64,000 nucleotides of DNA. Source: Microbulbifer sp. YPW1. GTDB taxonomy: Bacteria > Pseudomonadota > Gammaproteobacteria > Pseudomonadales > Cellvibrionaceae. Shown one piece after another: positions 19,346 through 28,686 of the stretch. Position 1 is the stretch's first letter. Each line of letters begins with the position of its first letter. The translations under genes and the position numbers were made by a program. Location of the stretch: contig NZ_CP055157.1 of assembly GCF_013367775.1 (NCBI RefSeq), positions 1,405,001 through 1,469,000 on the forward strand, given 5' to 3'. The notes under the pieces were generated by a model. The model was not told where the DNA came from. It saw nothing but the letters and a program-made list of their open reading frames with translations, and searched no databases.

Positions 19346-21693
19346 TGAATAATATAGATTCGAATCACTATGGTGATAGCTTTTCATCGGAGGAATTTGT
19401 AGACCTTCGAAAATACTTCAGCATACTCTGGTCTTACAAATTTCCTATAGTAACAGTCGGGCTAATTGCCGGAATCTTGGCTGCTGGTTTTATGTGGCTT
19501 CAGCCAAAACAATATCAGGCAACATCCACTATTAGCTTTGCAAGTGGTCGCGCCAATATCGTGCAAATTCGTGAAATTGTAGAAACCGGCAATGAAAACC
19601 GAGACTATTTGCAAACCCAGGCAGAAGTAATCCGTTCCCGTCAGCTGGCTTCTCGCGTTGTCGAACGACTCCAACTCACAAAAGCTTCTTTCGACGCACC
19701 GCCAAACGCGATCACCAGTTTATTTGAATTAAACGGCCCAACCAAACCTGCCTCAGAGTTAGACAGCGACGCGGCAATGCAACAGGCAGATCAAGCCGCG
19801 CAGGAAAGCAGTGAAACCGTTCCTGTTTCAGATGCCCGCACTTCAGAGCTTACCCCTGAAGAGGTGGTATCGGCCAATAGCGCCCCCACCAGTGCCCTTC
19901 TGGTCAATATGCTTATTAAAAACCTCTCGGTAGAGCTAGTCCGGGGGACACAGCTGATTACCATTTCCGTAGTCACCCATTCTTCAGAACTTTCCGCCGA
20001 AATTGCAAACACACTTGCAGAGGAATATCTCGCCAGCCAATTAGAACAGAAACGTGACGTGGCCTCCGAAGCAACTGACTGGCTGGGCGAACGGCTCGAT
20101 GTGCTACGCACTAATCTGGAAGAGTCTGAACAGACGCTTCTCGCGTTCCAGCGCGCGGAAAACCTCGTAGATGTCGATGGTGTGCGTGGACTGGCCGCAC
20201 AGGAACTCAATGAAGTCACAACACAATTGCTTGTGGCAAAACGTCAGCTTCAACAGGTCTCTACCAGCTATCAGCTGGTTCGACGCAGAGGAGACGACAC
20301 TGAAGCGCTGGCTTCGCTTCCTCAAATTCAGGAACAACCAACGATTCTGGCGTTACGCCAACAGGTATCTGACATTCGGCGACAGATATCCGACCTCCAG
20401 CTTCGCTATGGTGCAAAACATCCGCGCATGATCGCTGCGGTCAATGAGCTTGATTCTGCAAATAATGCATTGGCGGACGAGATTACGGGTATAGTTTCGG
20501 TAATTGTTGGCCAATACGAAGCCGCTCAAGCGAACGTAAATGCACTCGAGGCTGAGCTCCAGCGGGTGAAGGATGATTTTCAGGAGCTTTCCCGAAAGGA
20601 AATCCAATTTGAAGAACTGAAACGCCAGGTAGAAATTAACCGTGAGCTCTATGACACCTTTCTAACCAGAGCCAGTGAAACTTCACAGGGAACAGGATTT
20701 GATAAAGGCAACGCGCGCATCACGGACCCGGCCGTGCCACCCCTCGAACCACTTGACAACAAATTTAATTTGATTGTTTTCGCAGTCGTTATTGGTTCAG
20801 TTTTATTATCTTCCGTTTTCGTTCTGATATACGAAATGGTACAGGACAGCATACGAAATCCGGACGACGTGGAATTAGTGTTAAAACAAAAAATGTTTGG
20901 ACTGATTCCATTACACAAACAAAATAATACGGAGAGTAATTTCTCAGCAAGGTCGTACTTTGATGAGACATATTTTCAATATGCCGAATCCATTAAGACA
21001 TTGCGCACAAGTCTTGTACTGTCACACCTTGATACACCGGCTAAGATCATTGCCTTGACATCATCGGTGCCAAGCGAAGGAAAAACAACAGTTTCGACTA
21101 GTTTGGCATTCGCATTAGCACAAAATGAGCGTGTTTTGTTAATTGATGCTGACTTGCGTAGGCCTTCCGTGGGAAAAACCTTTGGTTTTGCAACCAAGGT
21201 ACCAGGCCTCACCAACCTTATCGCGGGCACTCACAAAGCCACAGAATGCGTGCACCGGGACGATGCTTCCGGCCTTGATGTCATGCCGTCAGGTCCGATT
21301 CCCCCCGACGCACAACAATTACTAAATTCACTGCGGTTTAGCAATACAGTTAAATTACTGTCCAAGCAGTACGACCGTATCGTGATTGACACCGCGCCGG
21401 TGAATGCGGTCAGTGATGCACTGATGATTTCACGTATATCGGACGCAACATTGTTTGTGGTCAAATCTGGATCAACTCGTCGGAAGGTGATCCTGAGAGG
21501 CATTGAACGATTGACTCAGGTGGGCATAAATATCGATGGCATCATTCTGAATCAAGTGGATGTGAACTCCAGGTTCGCGCGCTCTGAAGAGTTCTACGGT
21601 TACTATGGCGGTCAATACGGTTATGGTCAGTCTACCGATGACCGCAGTGAGAGCTTAGCGGCTCCCCGCTCGGTAAAGCTTGAGACTGTATGA
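19345..21693 (+). CDS. Wzc-like polysaccharide co-polymerase with tyrosine autokinase domain
   Basis: This 782-residue protein has a Wzz domain with membrane segments at about 34-52 and 475-495 enclosing a periplasmic coiled coil with a ~45-residue acidic, Ala/Ser-rich insertion (about 133-175). A cytoplasmic BY-kinase domain follows, with Walker A SSVPSEGKTTVS, Walker A' VLLIDADLRRPSV and Walker B YDRIVIDTAPVN. A Tyr cluster near the C-terminus (EEFYGYYGGQYGYGQ) is the autophosphorylation site. It controls chain length and export of the polymer. The ATG at 19345 overlaps the OPX stop, and its own stop overlaps the phosphatase start, so the three are translationally coupled. Confidence 0.95.
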   Translation: MNNIDSNHYGDSFSSEEFVDLRKYFSILWSYKFPIVTVGLIAGILAAGFMWLQPKQYQATSTISFASGRANIVQIREIVETGNENRDYLQTQAEVIRSRQLASRVVERLQLTKASFDAPPNAITSLFELNGPTKPASELDSDAAMQQADQAAQESSETVPVSDARTSELTPEEVVSANSAPTSALLVNMLIKNLSVELVRGTQLITISVVTHSSELSAEIANTLAEEYLASQLEQKRDVASEATDWLGERLDVLRTNLEESEQTLLAFQRAENLVDVDGVRGLAAQELNEVTTQLLVAKRQLQQVSTSYQLVRRRGDDTEALASLPQIQEQPTILALRQQVSDIRRQISDLQLRYGAKHPRMIAAVNELDSANNALADEITGIVSVIVGQYEAAQANVNALEAELQRVKDDFQELSRKEIQFEELKRQVEINRELYDTFLTRASETSQGTGFDKGNARITDPAVPPLEPLDNKFNLIVFAVVIGSVLLSSVFVLIYEMVQDSIRNPDDVELVLKQKMFGLIPLHKQNNTESNFSARSYFDETYFQYAESIKTLRTSLVLSHLDTPAKIIALTSSVPSEGKTTVSTSLAFALAQNERVLLIDADLRRPSVGKTFGFATKVPGLTNLIAGTHKATECVHRDDASGLDVMPSGPIPPDAQQLLNSLRFSNTVKLLSKQYDRIVIDTAPVNAVSDALMISRISDATLFVVKSGSTRRKVILRGIERLTQVGINIDGIILNQVDVNSRFARSEEFYGYYGGQYGYGQSTDDRSESLAAPRSVKLETV

Positions 21694-22436
21694 TTGACTT
21701 GCATTGTCATATTCTCCCGGGGATTGATGATGGAGCAAAGGATCTTGCGCACGCATTGGAACTTGCCCGAGCGGCGACAGAAAATGGTATTACGCACGCT
21801 GTATTGACACCGCACATTCATGTCGGCCGCTATCTAAACGACCGCGCATCAATTTCGTGCGTATTTGAAAGGTTTCGCACCGAACTAATGCGGGCACGCA
21901 TCCCATTACGTGTTTCCTTCGCTGCCGAGGTCCGGCTTGGCAGCGATATTCCGAGAATGATAAGGAATGACCAGATCCCCTTTTTGGGTAACTGGGAAGG
22001 TAAACGCGTCCTGCTACTCGAACTCCCCTATCAAGGGATCCCTCCCGAGACATCACATTTTGTGAAGTGGCTTTTAAAAAATGACATCTGTCCTCTAATA
22101 GCACATCCGGAGCGGAATAAAGGTGTTCTGCGCAACTTCAATCAGGTATTTTCCTTGGCCAGAATGGGGTGCCTCTTCCAGGTGACCGCCGGTTCAGTTA
22201 CTGGTGCCTTCGGTGAGCCCGTGAGGTTGTGTGCCGAAAAGCTGCTTAAGACAGAACTCGTCACAGTTTTAGCGTCCGATGCACATCATTTGTCGCGCCG
22301 ACCGCCAATCTTGGAGGCCGGCCGTATAGCAACAGAAAAAATCCTGGGCGAATCAACTTCTTGGGAACTTGTACTAAGTAACCCCGGTCGAATTGCGAGC
22401 TGCCACTTTTCAACTCAGGTGGGACGGGCGCAATAG
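21690..22436 (+). CDS. PHP-domain tyrosine-protein phosphatase (CpsB/YwqE-like)
   Basis: This 248-residue cytoplasmic metal-dependent phosphatase is expected to dephosphorylate the Tyr cluster of the kinase encoded just upstream. Metal-binding motifs of the PHP fold are present: DLHCHILPGIDDGAKD at the N-terminus, LTPHIH at about residue 47, HPERN and the C-terminal SDAHH. The ATG overlaps the kinase stop (ATGA). Gram-negative clusters more often use low-molecular-weight phosphatases, so the PHP type with a fused-kinase Wzc is a notable combination but occurs elsewhere. Confidence 0.92.
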   Translation: MIDLHCHILPGIDDGAKDLAHALELARAATENGITHAVLTPHIHVGRYLNDRASISCVFERFRTELMRARIPLRVSFAAEVRLGSDIPRMIRNDQIPFLGNWEGKRVLLLELPYQGIPPETSHFVKWLLKNDICPLIAHPERNKGVLRNFNQVFSLARMGCLFQVTAGSVTGAFGEPVRLCAEKLLKTELVTVLASDAHHLSRRPPILEAGRIATEKILGESTSWELVLSNPGRIASCHFSTQVGRAQ

Positions 22437-22456
22437 ATAGATAACAAGAGATAACA

Positions 22457-25186
22457 ATGTTTCATAAGCTATTTACGGTTAGCATTTTTTTCCTGTTTTT
22501 AACCGGTTGTGGAGGCGGCGGAGGTTCCTCCGACACTACTGAAGCCAATCCTGATCCTGACCCGGATCCACCCGTACCCACGGAGCCACAACCCGAAGCG
22601 GACCCTTGGGAAGTCAACTGTTTTACCCAGCCGCTCGAAAGCAGCAACAACACTCAACTTCCGACATTAACGGAAGGGCCAATGCCCAATCACAGCGGTT
22701 CCATGTTGACTGAACATATGGCGGCGCTCGATCTGGTGGACTACCAACAGGCCACTCACGTGGCGGTCGCCAATGGAGACTGGTGTGACGCCACCGTCTG
22801 GCATAACGGTGACGTACCAGGAACAGACGCAAGGGTCGTAATACCGGAGGGCTTCAAAATTACTTACGCCTCGGTCAGCGATGCAGATCTAAAAACCCTT
22901 CGTGTCGATGGCGAGCTGTCCTTTGCAACAGACAAACCCAGTTATTTACTTGTCGATACCATATTTATCGATCCAAGAGGACGCCTTGAAATCGGCACTC
23001 CTGAAAAGCCGGTTGCGGCAAACGCTCGTGTTGCCATTGTGTTTAGTGATCGAGGTGCGATTGATACCAGTTGGGATCCGCTGGTTCTTAGTAGAGGCCT
23101 AATTGCGCATGGGCAAACGACAATCCACGGCGAGCGAAAAACAACGCATTTGAAGGTAAAAGAAGACCCAGCAAAAGGTGACGACACCATAGTACTGGCC
23201 GAAACACCGCGCAACTGGCATACCGGGGACCAAGTTGTCATCGCGGGGACCTATTACAGTGGCTGGAAATGGGACAATGACGCGCAAGAAGAACGCTATT
23301 TCGGCACCCAGGATGAGGTCCGCACGATTGCAAATATCAATGGAAATGTAGTCACGCTATCGGAACCCCTGAAGTATGATCACTTTACGCCACGTGCCGA
23401 TTTACACACGAGCGTTGCGAACTTTTCCCGCAATATCACTTTTCAAACCGAAAATGCCGACGATCTTCCGGTTTTCCGCCGGGGACACGTCATGTTCATG
23501 CACAGCGATAAGGTCGATGTCCGCTATGCAGAATTCCGGCAATTAGGCCGAACCGATAAGTCCGTTCCCAGCTCAGAAGTTGATCAACTGGACATCGTTC
23601 GTGCTGATAGCAACGTCCGCGGCCGGTATCCCTTTCACTTCCATCGTACAGGGCTAGACGATCCGAAGAACCCGGCAATTGCGGTCGGGAATGCGATTTT
23701 TGGGTCGCCTGGCTGGGGCCTTGTACATCACGATAGCCACGCAAATTTTTACGAAAATGCCAGTTTCGATACCCACGGTGCAGGATTTGTCGCGGAGAGT
23801 GGCAATGAAACCGGTGACTGGGTCAGAAATATCGCGATTAAGGCCCAGGGAACGAAGAATTTTAACCCCAAGAATGGCATGGACCGAGAAACCTATGACA
23901 TAGCCCGTACAGGCGAAGGTTTTTGGTTTCAAAGTCGTATGGTTCGTAGTTTTGCCAATATTGCCGCCAGCGTAAATCATGGCTTCGTATACCTTCATCG
24001 AGGTACCGGCATGATCAACTTTCCTGCGCAGCAATATATGCTACCCGAGGCGCTAGGCTATGGAACGCTAGTCGCGCCCGACGACGTGCCTATTCGAGCA
24101 TTCGATGATAATGAAGCGTTTGGCTGTCAGGTGGGGCTATATATCGTGAAGGCCAACCCCATGCAGCAACATGATATCTATACGGTTCTGTCTGATTTTA
24201 CGGCATGGGAAGTAGAAGCCGGCGCAGCTGCTGAATACACTTCTCACTACTTGTTCAAAAACTTTGATGTTATCGGCAATACGCCAGAAGAATATCGGGA
24301 CCCTGTATTTGGCATAGAAATGGGTAATAATTCTTCCGATATGGTAGTACGAGACAGCCGTATAAAAGGATTCCCGGAAGGTATTCGCCTAAGTAAGTTC
24401 CACACGGAAGACAGGTGGAAAGGTAAAGACCAGTTTGTATTGATCGATAACCACATTGAAGGCGCTGCCACGGAGTTCGTTGAACTAGATACAGACGCGG
24501 ATACCTTTGTAAACGGGGCCGACCTGGTTACGAGTCGTTTTGAGATTCATCTCAATGACGACCTGCCGATTGAGTATCTAGACCCTTCCACGGCAGATGG
24601 AGCGGGGATTTCCTATTACGGCAGAAAAGTAGATAGTATTGGTGAAAACCCATTGCCCGGTGGTGGGGATGAGCTACTTACCGTGGCTGCGGACATGATC
24701 GGCCAGCTAAAGCATGAGGGTTACCGGGAGACCAGCTCCGGAGATGCCTATACGGTAATCGAACAGTATTTTAGTGATCGTGCGACCGGCCGTATCCACA
24801 AAGTAGGACTGAAAACACGCTTGGGAGATAATGTCATCGCCGCGATCAACAAAAATGACAGCCCCTGGAGTGTTGCAAGATTCGATGGCTCCATAGACTT
24901 GGAAAGCCGGCCTCCGTCTGTAGTCGACGATGAAGCCCATACGGCTTTTGAGCAATCAGTAGTAGTTGATGTACTGAAAAATGACTCCGATCCCGACGGG
25001 GATTCAATCTCAATCGATGGAATTGTCCAACCGAGAAACGGTGTCGCATTCAAAAATACAGATGGTACTTTCGAATACAGACCCAATATAGGCTTTAGTG
25101 GCGTTGATATTGTTCAGTTCTGGGTATCTGACTCAAATGGAAATTTCGTTGAATCAAATTTAACCGTAAACGTCGCCACACCTTAA
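22457..25186 (+). CDS. G8-domain beta-helix lipoprotein with C-terminal Ig-like domain (paralogue 2)
   Basis: This 909-residue protein has a lipobox LTGC followed by Gly5 and a short Asp/Pro-rich linker. Next are a G8 domain (about 100-240; NGDWCDATVWHNGDVPGTDA), a beta-helix region with VRGRYPFHFHRTG and HHDSHANFYENASFDTHGAG, and a cadherin-like/VCBS Ig domain (about 825-905; VDVLKNDSDPDGDSISIDGI). Similarity to the 6723-9584 product is high along the whole length except the linker. It follows the PHP phosphatase gene by 20 bp and is surely part of the polysaccharide operon. By analogy to CEMIP/TMEM2-like G8 proteins it may trim, bind or anchor the polymer at the cell surface; this is inference. 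Confidence 0.87.
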   Translation: MFHKLFTVSIFFLFLTGCGGGGGSSDTTEANPDPDPDPPVPTEPQPEADPWEVNCFTQPLESSNNTQLPTLTEGPMPNHSGSMLTEHMAALDLVDYQQATHVAVANGDWCDATVWHNGDVPGTDARVVIPEGFKITYASVSDADLKTLRVDGELSFATDKPSYLLVDTIFIDPRGRLEIGTPEKPVAANARVAIVFSDRGAIDTSWDPLVLSRGLIAHGQTTIHGERKTTHLKVKEDPAKGDDTIVLAETPRNWHTGDQVVIAGTYYSGWKWDNDAQEERYFGTQDEVRTIANINGNVVTLSEPLKYDHFTPRADLHTSVANFSRNITFQTENADDLPVFRRGHVMFMHSDKVDVRYAEFRQLGRTDKSVPSSEVDQLDIVRADSNVRGRYPFHFHRTGLDDPKNPAIAVGNAIFGSPGWGLVHHDSHANFYENASFDTHGAGFVAESGNETGDWVRNIAIKAQGTKNFNPKNGMDRETYDIARTGEGFWFQSRMVRSFANIAASVNHGFVYLHRGTGMINFPAQQYMLPEALGYGTLVAPDDVPIRAFDDNEAFGCQVGLYIVKANPMQQHDIYTVLSDFTAWEVEAGAAAEYTSHYLFKNFDVIGNTPEEYRDPVFGIEMGNNSSDMVVRDSRIKGFPEGIRLSKFHTEDRWKGKDQFVLIDNHIEGAATEFVELDTDADTFVNGADLVTSRFEIHLNDDLPIEYLDPSTADGAGISYYGRKVDSIGENPLPGGGDELLTVAADMIGQLKHEGYRETSSGDAYTVIEQYFSDRATGRIHKVGLKTRLGDNVIAAINKNDSPWSVARFDGSIDLESRPPSVVDDEAHTAFEQSVVVDVLKNDSDPDGDSISIDGIVQPRNGVAFKNTDGTFEYRPNIGFSGVDIVQFWVSDSNGNFVESNLTVNVATP

Positions 25187-25228
25187 TACAATTACCTGAG
25201 CCGTCATCTGTCTACACTGCCGCAGCAA

Positions 25229-26617
25229 TTACGCAATGGTGACGGCCAGGTAAATTCCTATCATTAAAAGACCGGCAATATCTGCCAAGACATTTGCGTA
25301 GCGATTTACTATGGCGTACGCGAGTGAAATCAAAAATGCAAGTGCCGACCCCAAACATAGACCATAGAGCATACCCGATACGGTTTCCGTGGCCCAATAG
25401 CCAGCCAACATACATCCATATCTCAATACCGCCATAGAAAGCGATATATAAAAATGGCTTCGGCTATCGCCAAGCACCAACAATGTATTCTGATATAACA
25501 GCTCTAAAAATCTCAGTGCACTGTTAACAGCGAGAATACTGAGGAAAGTACCTGCCAGGGTATATCGTTCATCATAAAGTAGCTTCACCAGATAAGGCCC
25601 AAATACAGAGAGCGCAAGAAATACCGGGATAATAGCCAGGTTGCTCGCCCAACGCAGCCTATATACGATCGCGGGAAGCTTTTCACGATCCTCTCGTACA
25701 ATTCTGGACAGCGCCGAAAACCCTACATTAGTGATAATACGCTGAATAAGTTCCTCGAATACCATTACGAGCGTACGAGCAATCGTAATCAAACCCAGAA
25801 CTTCGATCGTGACTAACGCACCCTGAACCAGCGGTAAACCATGCCCACTAAAGAAATTCACCATCGTGGCCAGCAATATCCAACGGCCAAAATGAATAAT
25901 TTCACGCGCACTGTCTTTCTGAATCGTGAAGTGGTGCGCATGATATGGTAAGACCAGATACCCCAAAACAGTTTTTATGAGGCTGGCCGCTATAGAGCCC
26001 ACCGCCAGAGCCCAAACCGTATCATAGACATACGCAAATGCGATGGTTATCGCCGTTCCAGCGAATGTAGACAGAAATTGTACGGCGATAACCCGCGCCA
26101 AACGCAACTTCCGCATTTCCAAAAATTCAGAAATTGACCCGAACCCTTCAATGACTGCTGAGAATCCCAAGAAGCAGATCAATGGGAAAAGAATATTTTC
26201 GCCATAAAAAATCGCCATCGGAGCAGCCAGAATGCAGGTAATCAACCATAGCACCGCTCCACGAATGATTTTTAATGTCCACGCAGTATTAACGAATTCC
26301 GGTGAATCACCTCGGGTACTTTTTACGACCGAAGACCGAATACCCAGATCACTGAACATGGCTAACGCAAGAACAACGACATTCGCGATTGCCATGAGCC
26401 CGAACGCTTCCGGGAACAGAATGCGAGTAAGTACAAGGCTAGACACAAGTTGGATAGCTTTTTGTCCACCAAAACCGAGGACAAGCCAAAATGATCCTCG
26501 TAATGAAGACGCTCGTGTCCCATTCCCTTGAAAATGGGACATCAGGGATTGGACGCGAAACGCTATTCTTCCTTTTATTCCATGCGTCGAAGATCGGTGT
26601 ATTAATTCGGACTGCAC
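25229..26617 (-). CDS. Oligosaccharide flippase (Wzx/MOP family)
   Basis: This 462-residue protein has about 12-14 membrane segments and begins, after a basic N-terminus, with SFWLVLGFGGQKAIQLVSSL and LTRILFPEAFGLMAIANVVV, typical of polysaccharide flippases. It would move undecaprenyl-linked repeat units across the inner membrane. The GTG at 26617 has GGAG five bases upstream; an ATG at 26542 is an alternative start without such a site. It is the last gene of the minus-strand operon, 44 bp after the glycoside hydrolase gene, and converges on the G8 lipoprotein gene. No terminator is evident in the 42-bp gap between them. Confidence 0.9.
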   Translation of the reverse strand: MQSELIHRSSTHGIKGRIAFRVQSLMSHFQGNGTRASSLRGSFWLVLGFGGQKAIQLVSSLVLTRILFPEAFGLMAIANVVVLALAMFSDLGIRSSVVKSTRGDSPEFVNTAWTLKIIRGAVLWLITCILAAPMAIFYGENILFPLICFLGFSAVIEGFGSISEFLEMRKLRLARVIAVQFLSTFAGTAITIAFAYVYDTVWALAVGSIAASLIKTVLGYLVLPYHAHHFTIQKDSAREIIHFGRWILLATMVNFFSGHGLPLVQGALVTIEVLGLITIARTLVMVFEELIQRIITNVGFSALSRIVREDREKLPAIVYRLRWASNLAIIPVFLALSVFGPYLVKLLYDERYTLAGTFLSILAVNSALRFLELLYQNTLLVLGDSRSHFYISLSMAVLRYGCMLAGYWATETVSGMLYGLCLGSALAFLISLAYAIVNRYANVLADIAGLLMIGIYLAVTIA

Positions 26618-26661
26618 ATAGACTCCATAAATATTTCCCTATATTTTTCAAACATACGCCG

Positions 26662-28686
26662 TCAATTTGGTCTGGTATTCGAAGTCGAAATTGAAAGCCA
26701 GGGCGATAACGGGTCTGGCTTCAATCGCACTGTGCGTGAACTCCATGTCGAATTCTTCGTTACGCCGTCGCCAAATGACGATCGGAACTCTTTGCCCGTC
26801 CTCACATCCAAGACGCGCTGATGAGAAGGATAATCGAGACTTATCGAAAATTTATTGTCGCTGGCGACAGCGGTTAAGAAGCCTTTTGTACAGGACGCCA
26901 GTCTCCCGGAAATGCAGATCATTGAAAAAGATCCTTTACCACCCTGAAGTCTTACGCGATATCCGCCGATATCCCGAAAAATCGGCTTTTTCGAGAAGTC
27001 ACCCGATACAGCTAGTATCCTTGACGAGCGCGCAATAAACTGCCGATTTTCGACATCGCGGAAAAACTCGTTTTCAAACTCCGAGCTCGAGGCCTTTTGG
27101 GCACCAGGTCTGGATTTCACTGGAGGTTGGACGGTAATTTCAAAATCACTCCGCTCTTTTCCGGGAGTATTTCTTGCGTCGGGGCTCAACCAGGGAAATA
27201 TACTGCCGTAACTCATATCTACAGAAAATCTATGCTTCTCGATAGCGTCGCGTATTGCGATATTTTCGCCCACGGAGAGCTTTCCGCTTAACAGAGTCTC
27301 AATATTCGCGGACAAAATAGCGTCGGCATCAGGTCTAGGTAATAATTTATTGCGAAAGATATACGATGAAGCGGGCATCATCGCAAGCAATTGGTAGTCA
27401 TTATATTGTGACCACTGATCATCATGGAGGCTCCCGGGGCCATTAAGCGGCCGCTGAGAATAACCATATTGCAGCATGGCGTCCCATCCCTGCCTTACCC
27501 CTACAGCTGCCAACCAGATCGGCAGGGAATCCCTTCCATCCTGTTTCGGGACCTTTGTATTCCACTCACTGACGGTAAGTGGTTTTCCGGCGACCTGCGC
27601 AGCGCCGACCCAGTGCACCATTCCCGCATCAATTTTTGGGCCAATTTCAATCTCTTGTGGCTCTCCGTAAATGTGTACATCGATAAAGTCGCCACTTGCA
27701 AGCGATGGGAGGGAATCCGGGCCCATTTTACCCCAGCTGCTCGCACCAGAAACGGGGACCCTTACGCCAATCTTTCTCAACTCAGATTGCATTCTCTGAT
27801 AATAACTCGCCTCCAAAAAATTCCATTGGAGCTTCTGCTTCGCGCCTTTTGTGAACGTATATTCCTCCTTTCCGACGTAATCTGATTCGATCTTCCACTG
27901 CCGCAATAATATGAGCATATTTTTGTTATGCAACGGTGCCTCACGCTCATGCATATTGGCACCAAAATGTCGTGTTAGATCATTTTCATTATTGACGAGA
28001 ATCATTGCAATCGCCGGATCGTTCCTATATTCAAGCCCGCTATAGCTATTTCTGTGCGTTAAATATAGCTTCGCGAACTCCAGCATTTTGTCTTGCATCG
28101 AAGCGTTTACATAGAGATAACCCTTGGGGGAACCAAGACGACCACCGTGCCTGGTTTCACTAAACGCAGCTATTTTTTCTTCTTTGTTAAACACTCTACC
28201 GCTATGAAGATCAAGCCAGATATAAATGCCTTCCGCCGCAAGGCAGTGTATCCACCAATCCAATTTTTCTATGGATTCTTCGCGAATATATGCACGGCCA
28301 ATATCATCGTAATCGATAAGATTCGGTACTACCCAGGGTGAATCATGGTGGTGGAACCTGACCAAATTTATCCCCATGGCCGCCATTCTTCGCGCATGTT
28401 TTCTGACGTTTTCCCGAGATGTGCCAAACAAGGCATATGCCTGTAGATTCACTCCCCAAAAGCGGGCCTCATTTCCGTTATCAAATACAAATTTCTCGCC
28501 ATTTACTCGCAAAAAGCCGGGGTTTGAATCCTGCCTTGAAATTCCAATCTCGGGAAAAACACGATTTAGTTCTCGCCATGGGAGATCTTTTGGCGCAGCC
28601 GCATTAGCGTGTAGAGAGCAGAGAAAGCCTATAAGCAGGCAGGTCGTAAGGGATACTACATTGTATCTCGAATTTAGGATGTGCAT
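26662..28686 (-). CDS. Secreted glycoside hydrolase, GH5-like clan A
   Basis: This 674-residue protein has a signal peptide (hydrophobic core LTTCLLIGFLCSL, cleavage near ANAAAP). A TIM-barrel hydrolase (about 65-430) starts RFWGVNLQAYALF and has the clan A proton donor in MILVNNENDL and nucleophile in PLTVSEWNTK. The C-terminal ~200 residues look beta-rich, perhaps a carbohydrate-binding module. It is cellulase/GH5-like, but the exact family needs a profile search. Its start overlaps the ligase/polymerase gene by 13 bp, inside the polysaccharide operon. A periplasmic hydrolase here probably cleaves the polymer during export or clears failed product, as PslG and PelA do in other systems. Confidence 0.85.
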   Translation of the reverse strand: MHILNSRYNVVSLTTCLLIGFLCSLHANAAAPKDLPWRELNRVFPEIGISRQDSNPGFLRVNGEKFVFDNGNEARFWGVNLQAYALFGTSRENVRKHARRMAAMGINLVRFHHHDSPWVVPNLIDYDDIGRAYIREESIEKLDWWIHCLAAEGIYIWLDLHSGRVFNKEEKIAAFSETRHGGRLGSPKGYLYVNASMQDKMLEFAKLYLTHRNSYSGLEYRNDPAIAMILVNNENDLTRHFGANMHEREAPLHNKNMLILLRQWKIESDYVGKEEYTFTKGAKQKLQWNFLEASYYQRMQSELRKIGVRVPVSGASSWGKMGPDSLPSLASGDFIDVHIYGEPQEIEIGPKIDAGMVHWVGAAQVAGKPLTVSEWNTKVPKQDGRDSLPIWLAAVGVRQGWDAMLQYGYSQRPLNGPGSLHDDQWSQYNDYQLLAMMPASSYIFRNKLLPRPDADAILSANIETLLSGKLSVGENIAIRDAIEKHRFSVDMSYGSIFPWLSPDARNTPGKERSDFEITVQPPVKSRPGAQKASSSEFENEFFRDVENRQFIARSSRILAVSGDFSKKPIFRDIGGYRVRLQGGKGSFSMICISGRLASCTKGFLTAVASDNKFSISLDYPSHQRVLDVRTGKEFRSSFGDGVTKNSTWSSRTVRLKPDPLSPWLSISTSNTRPN

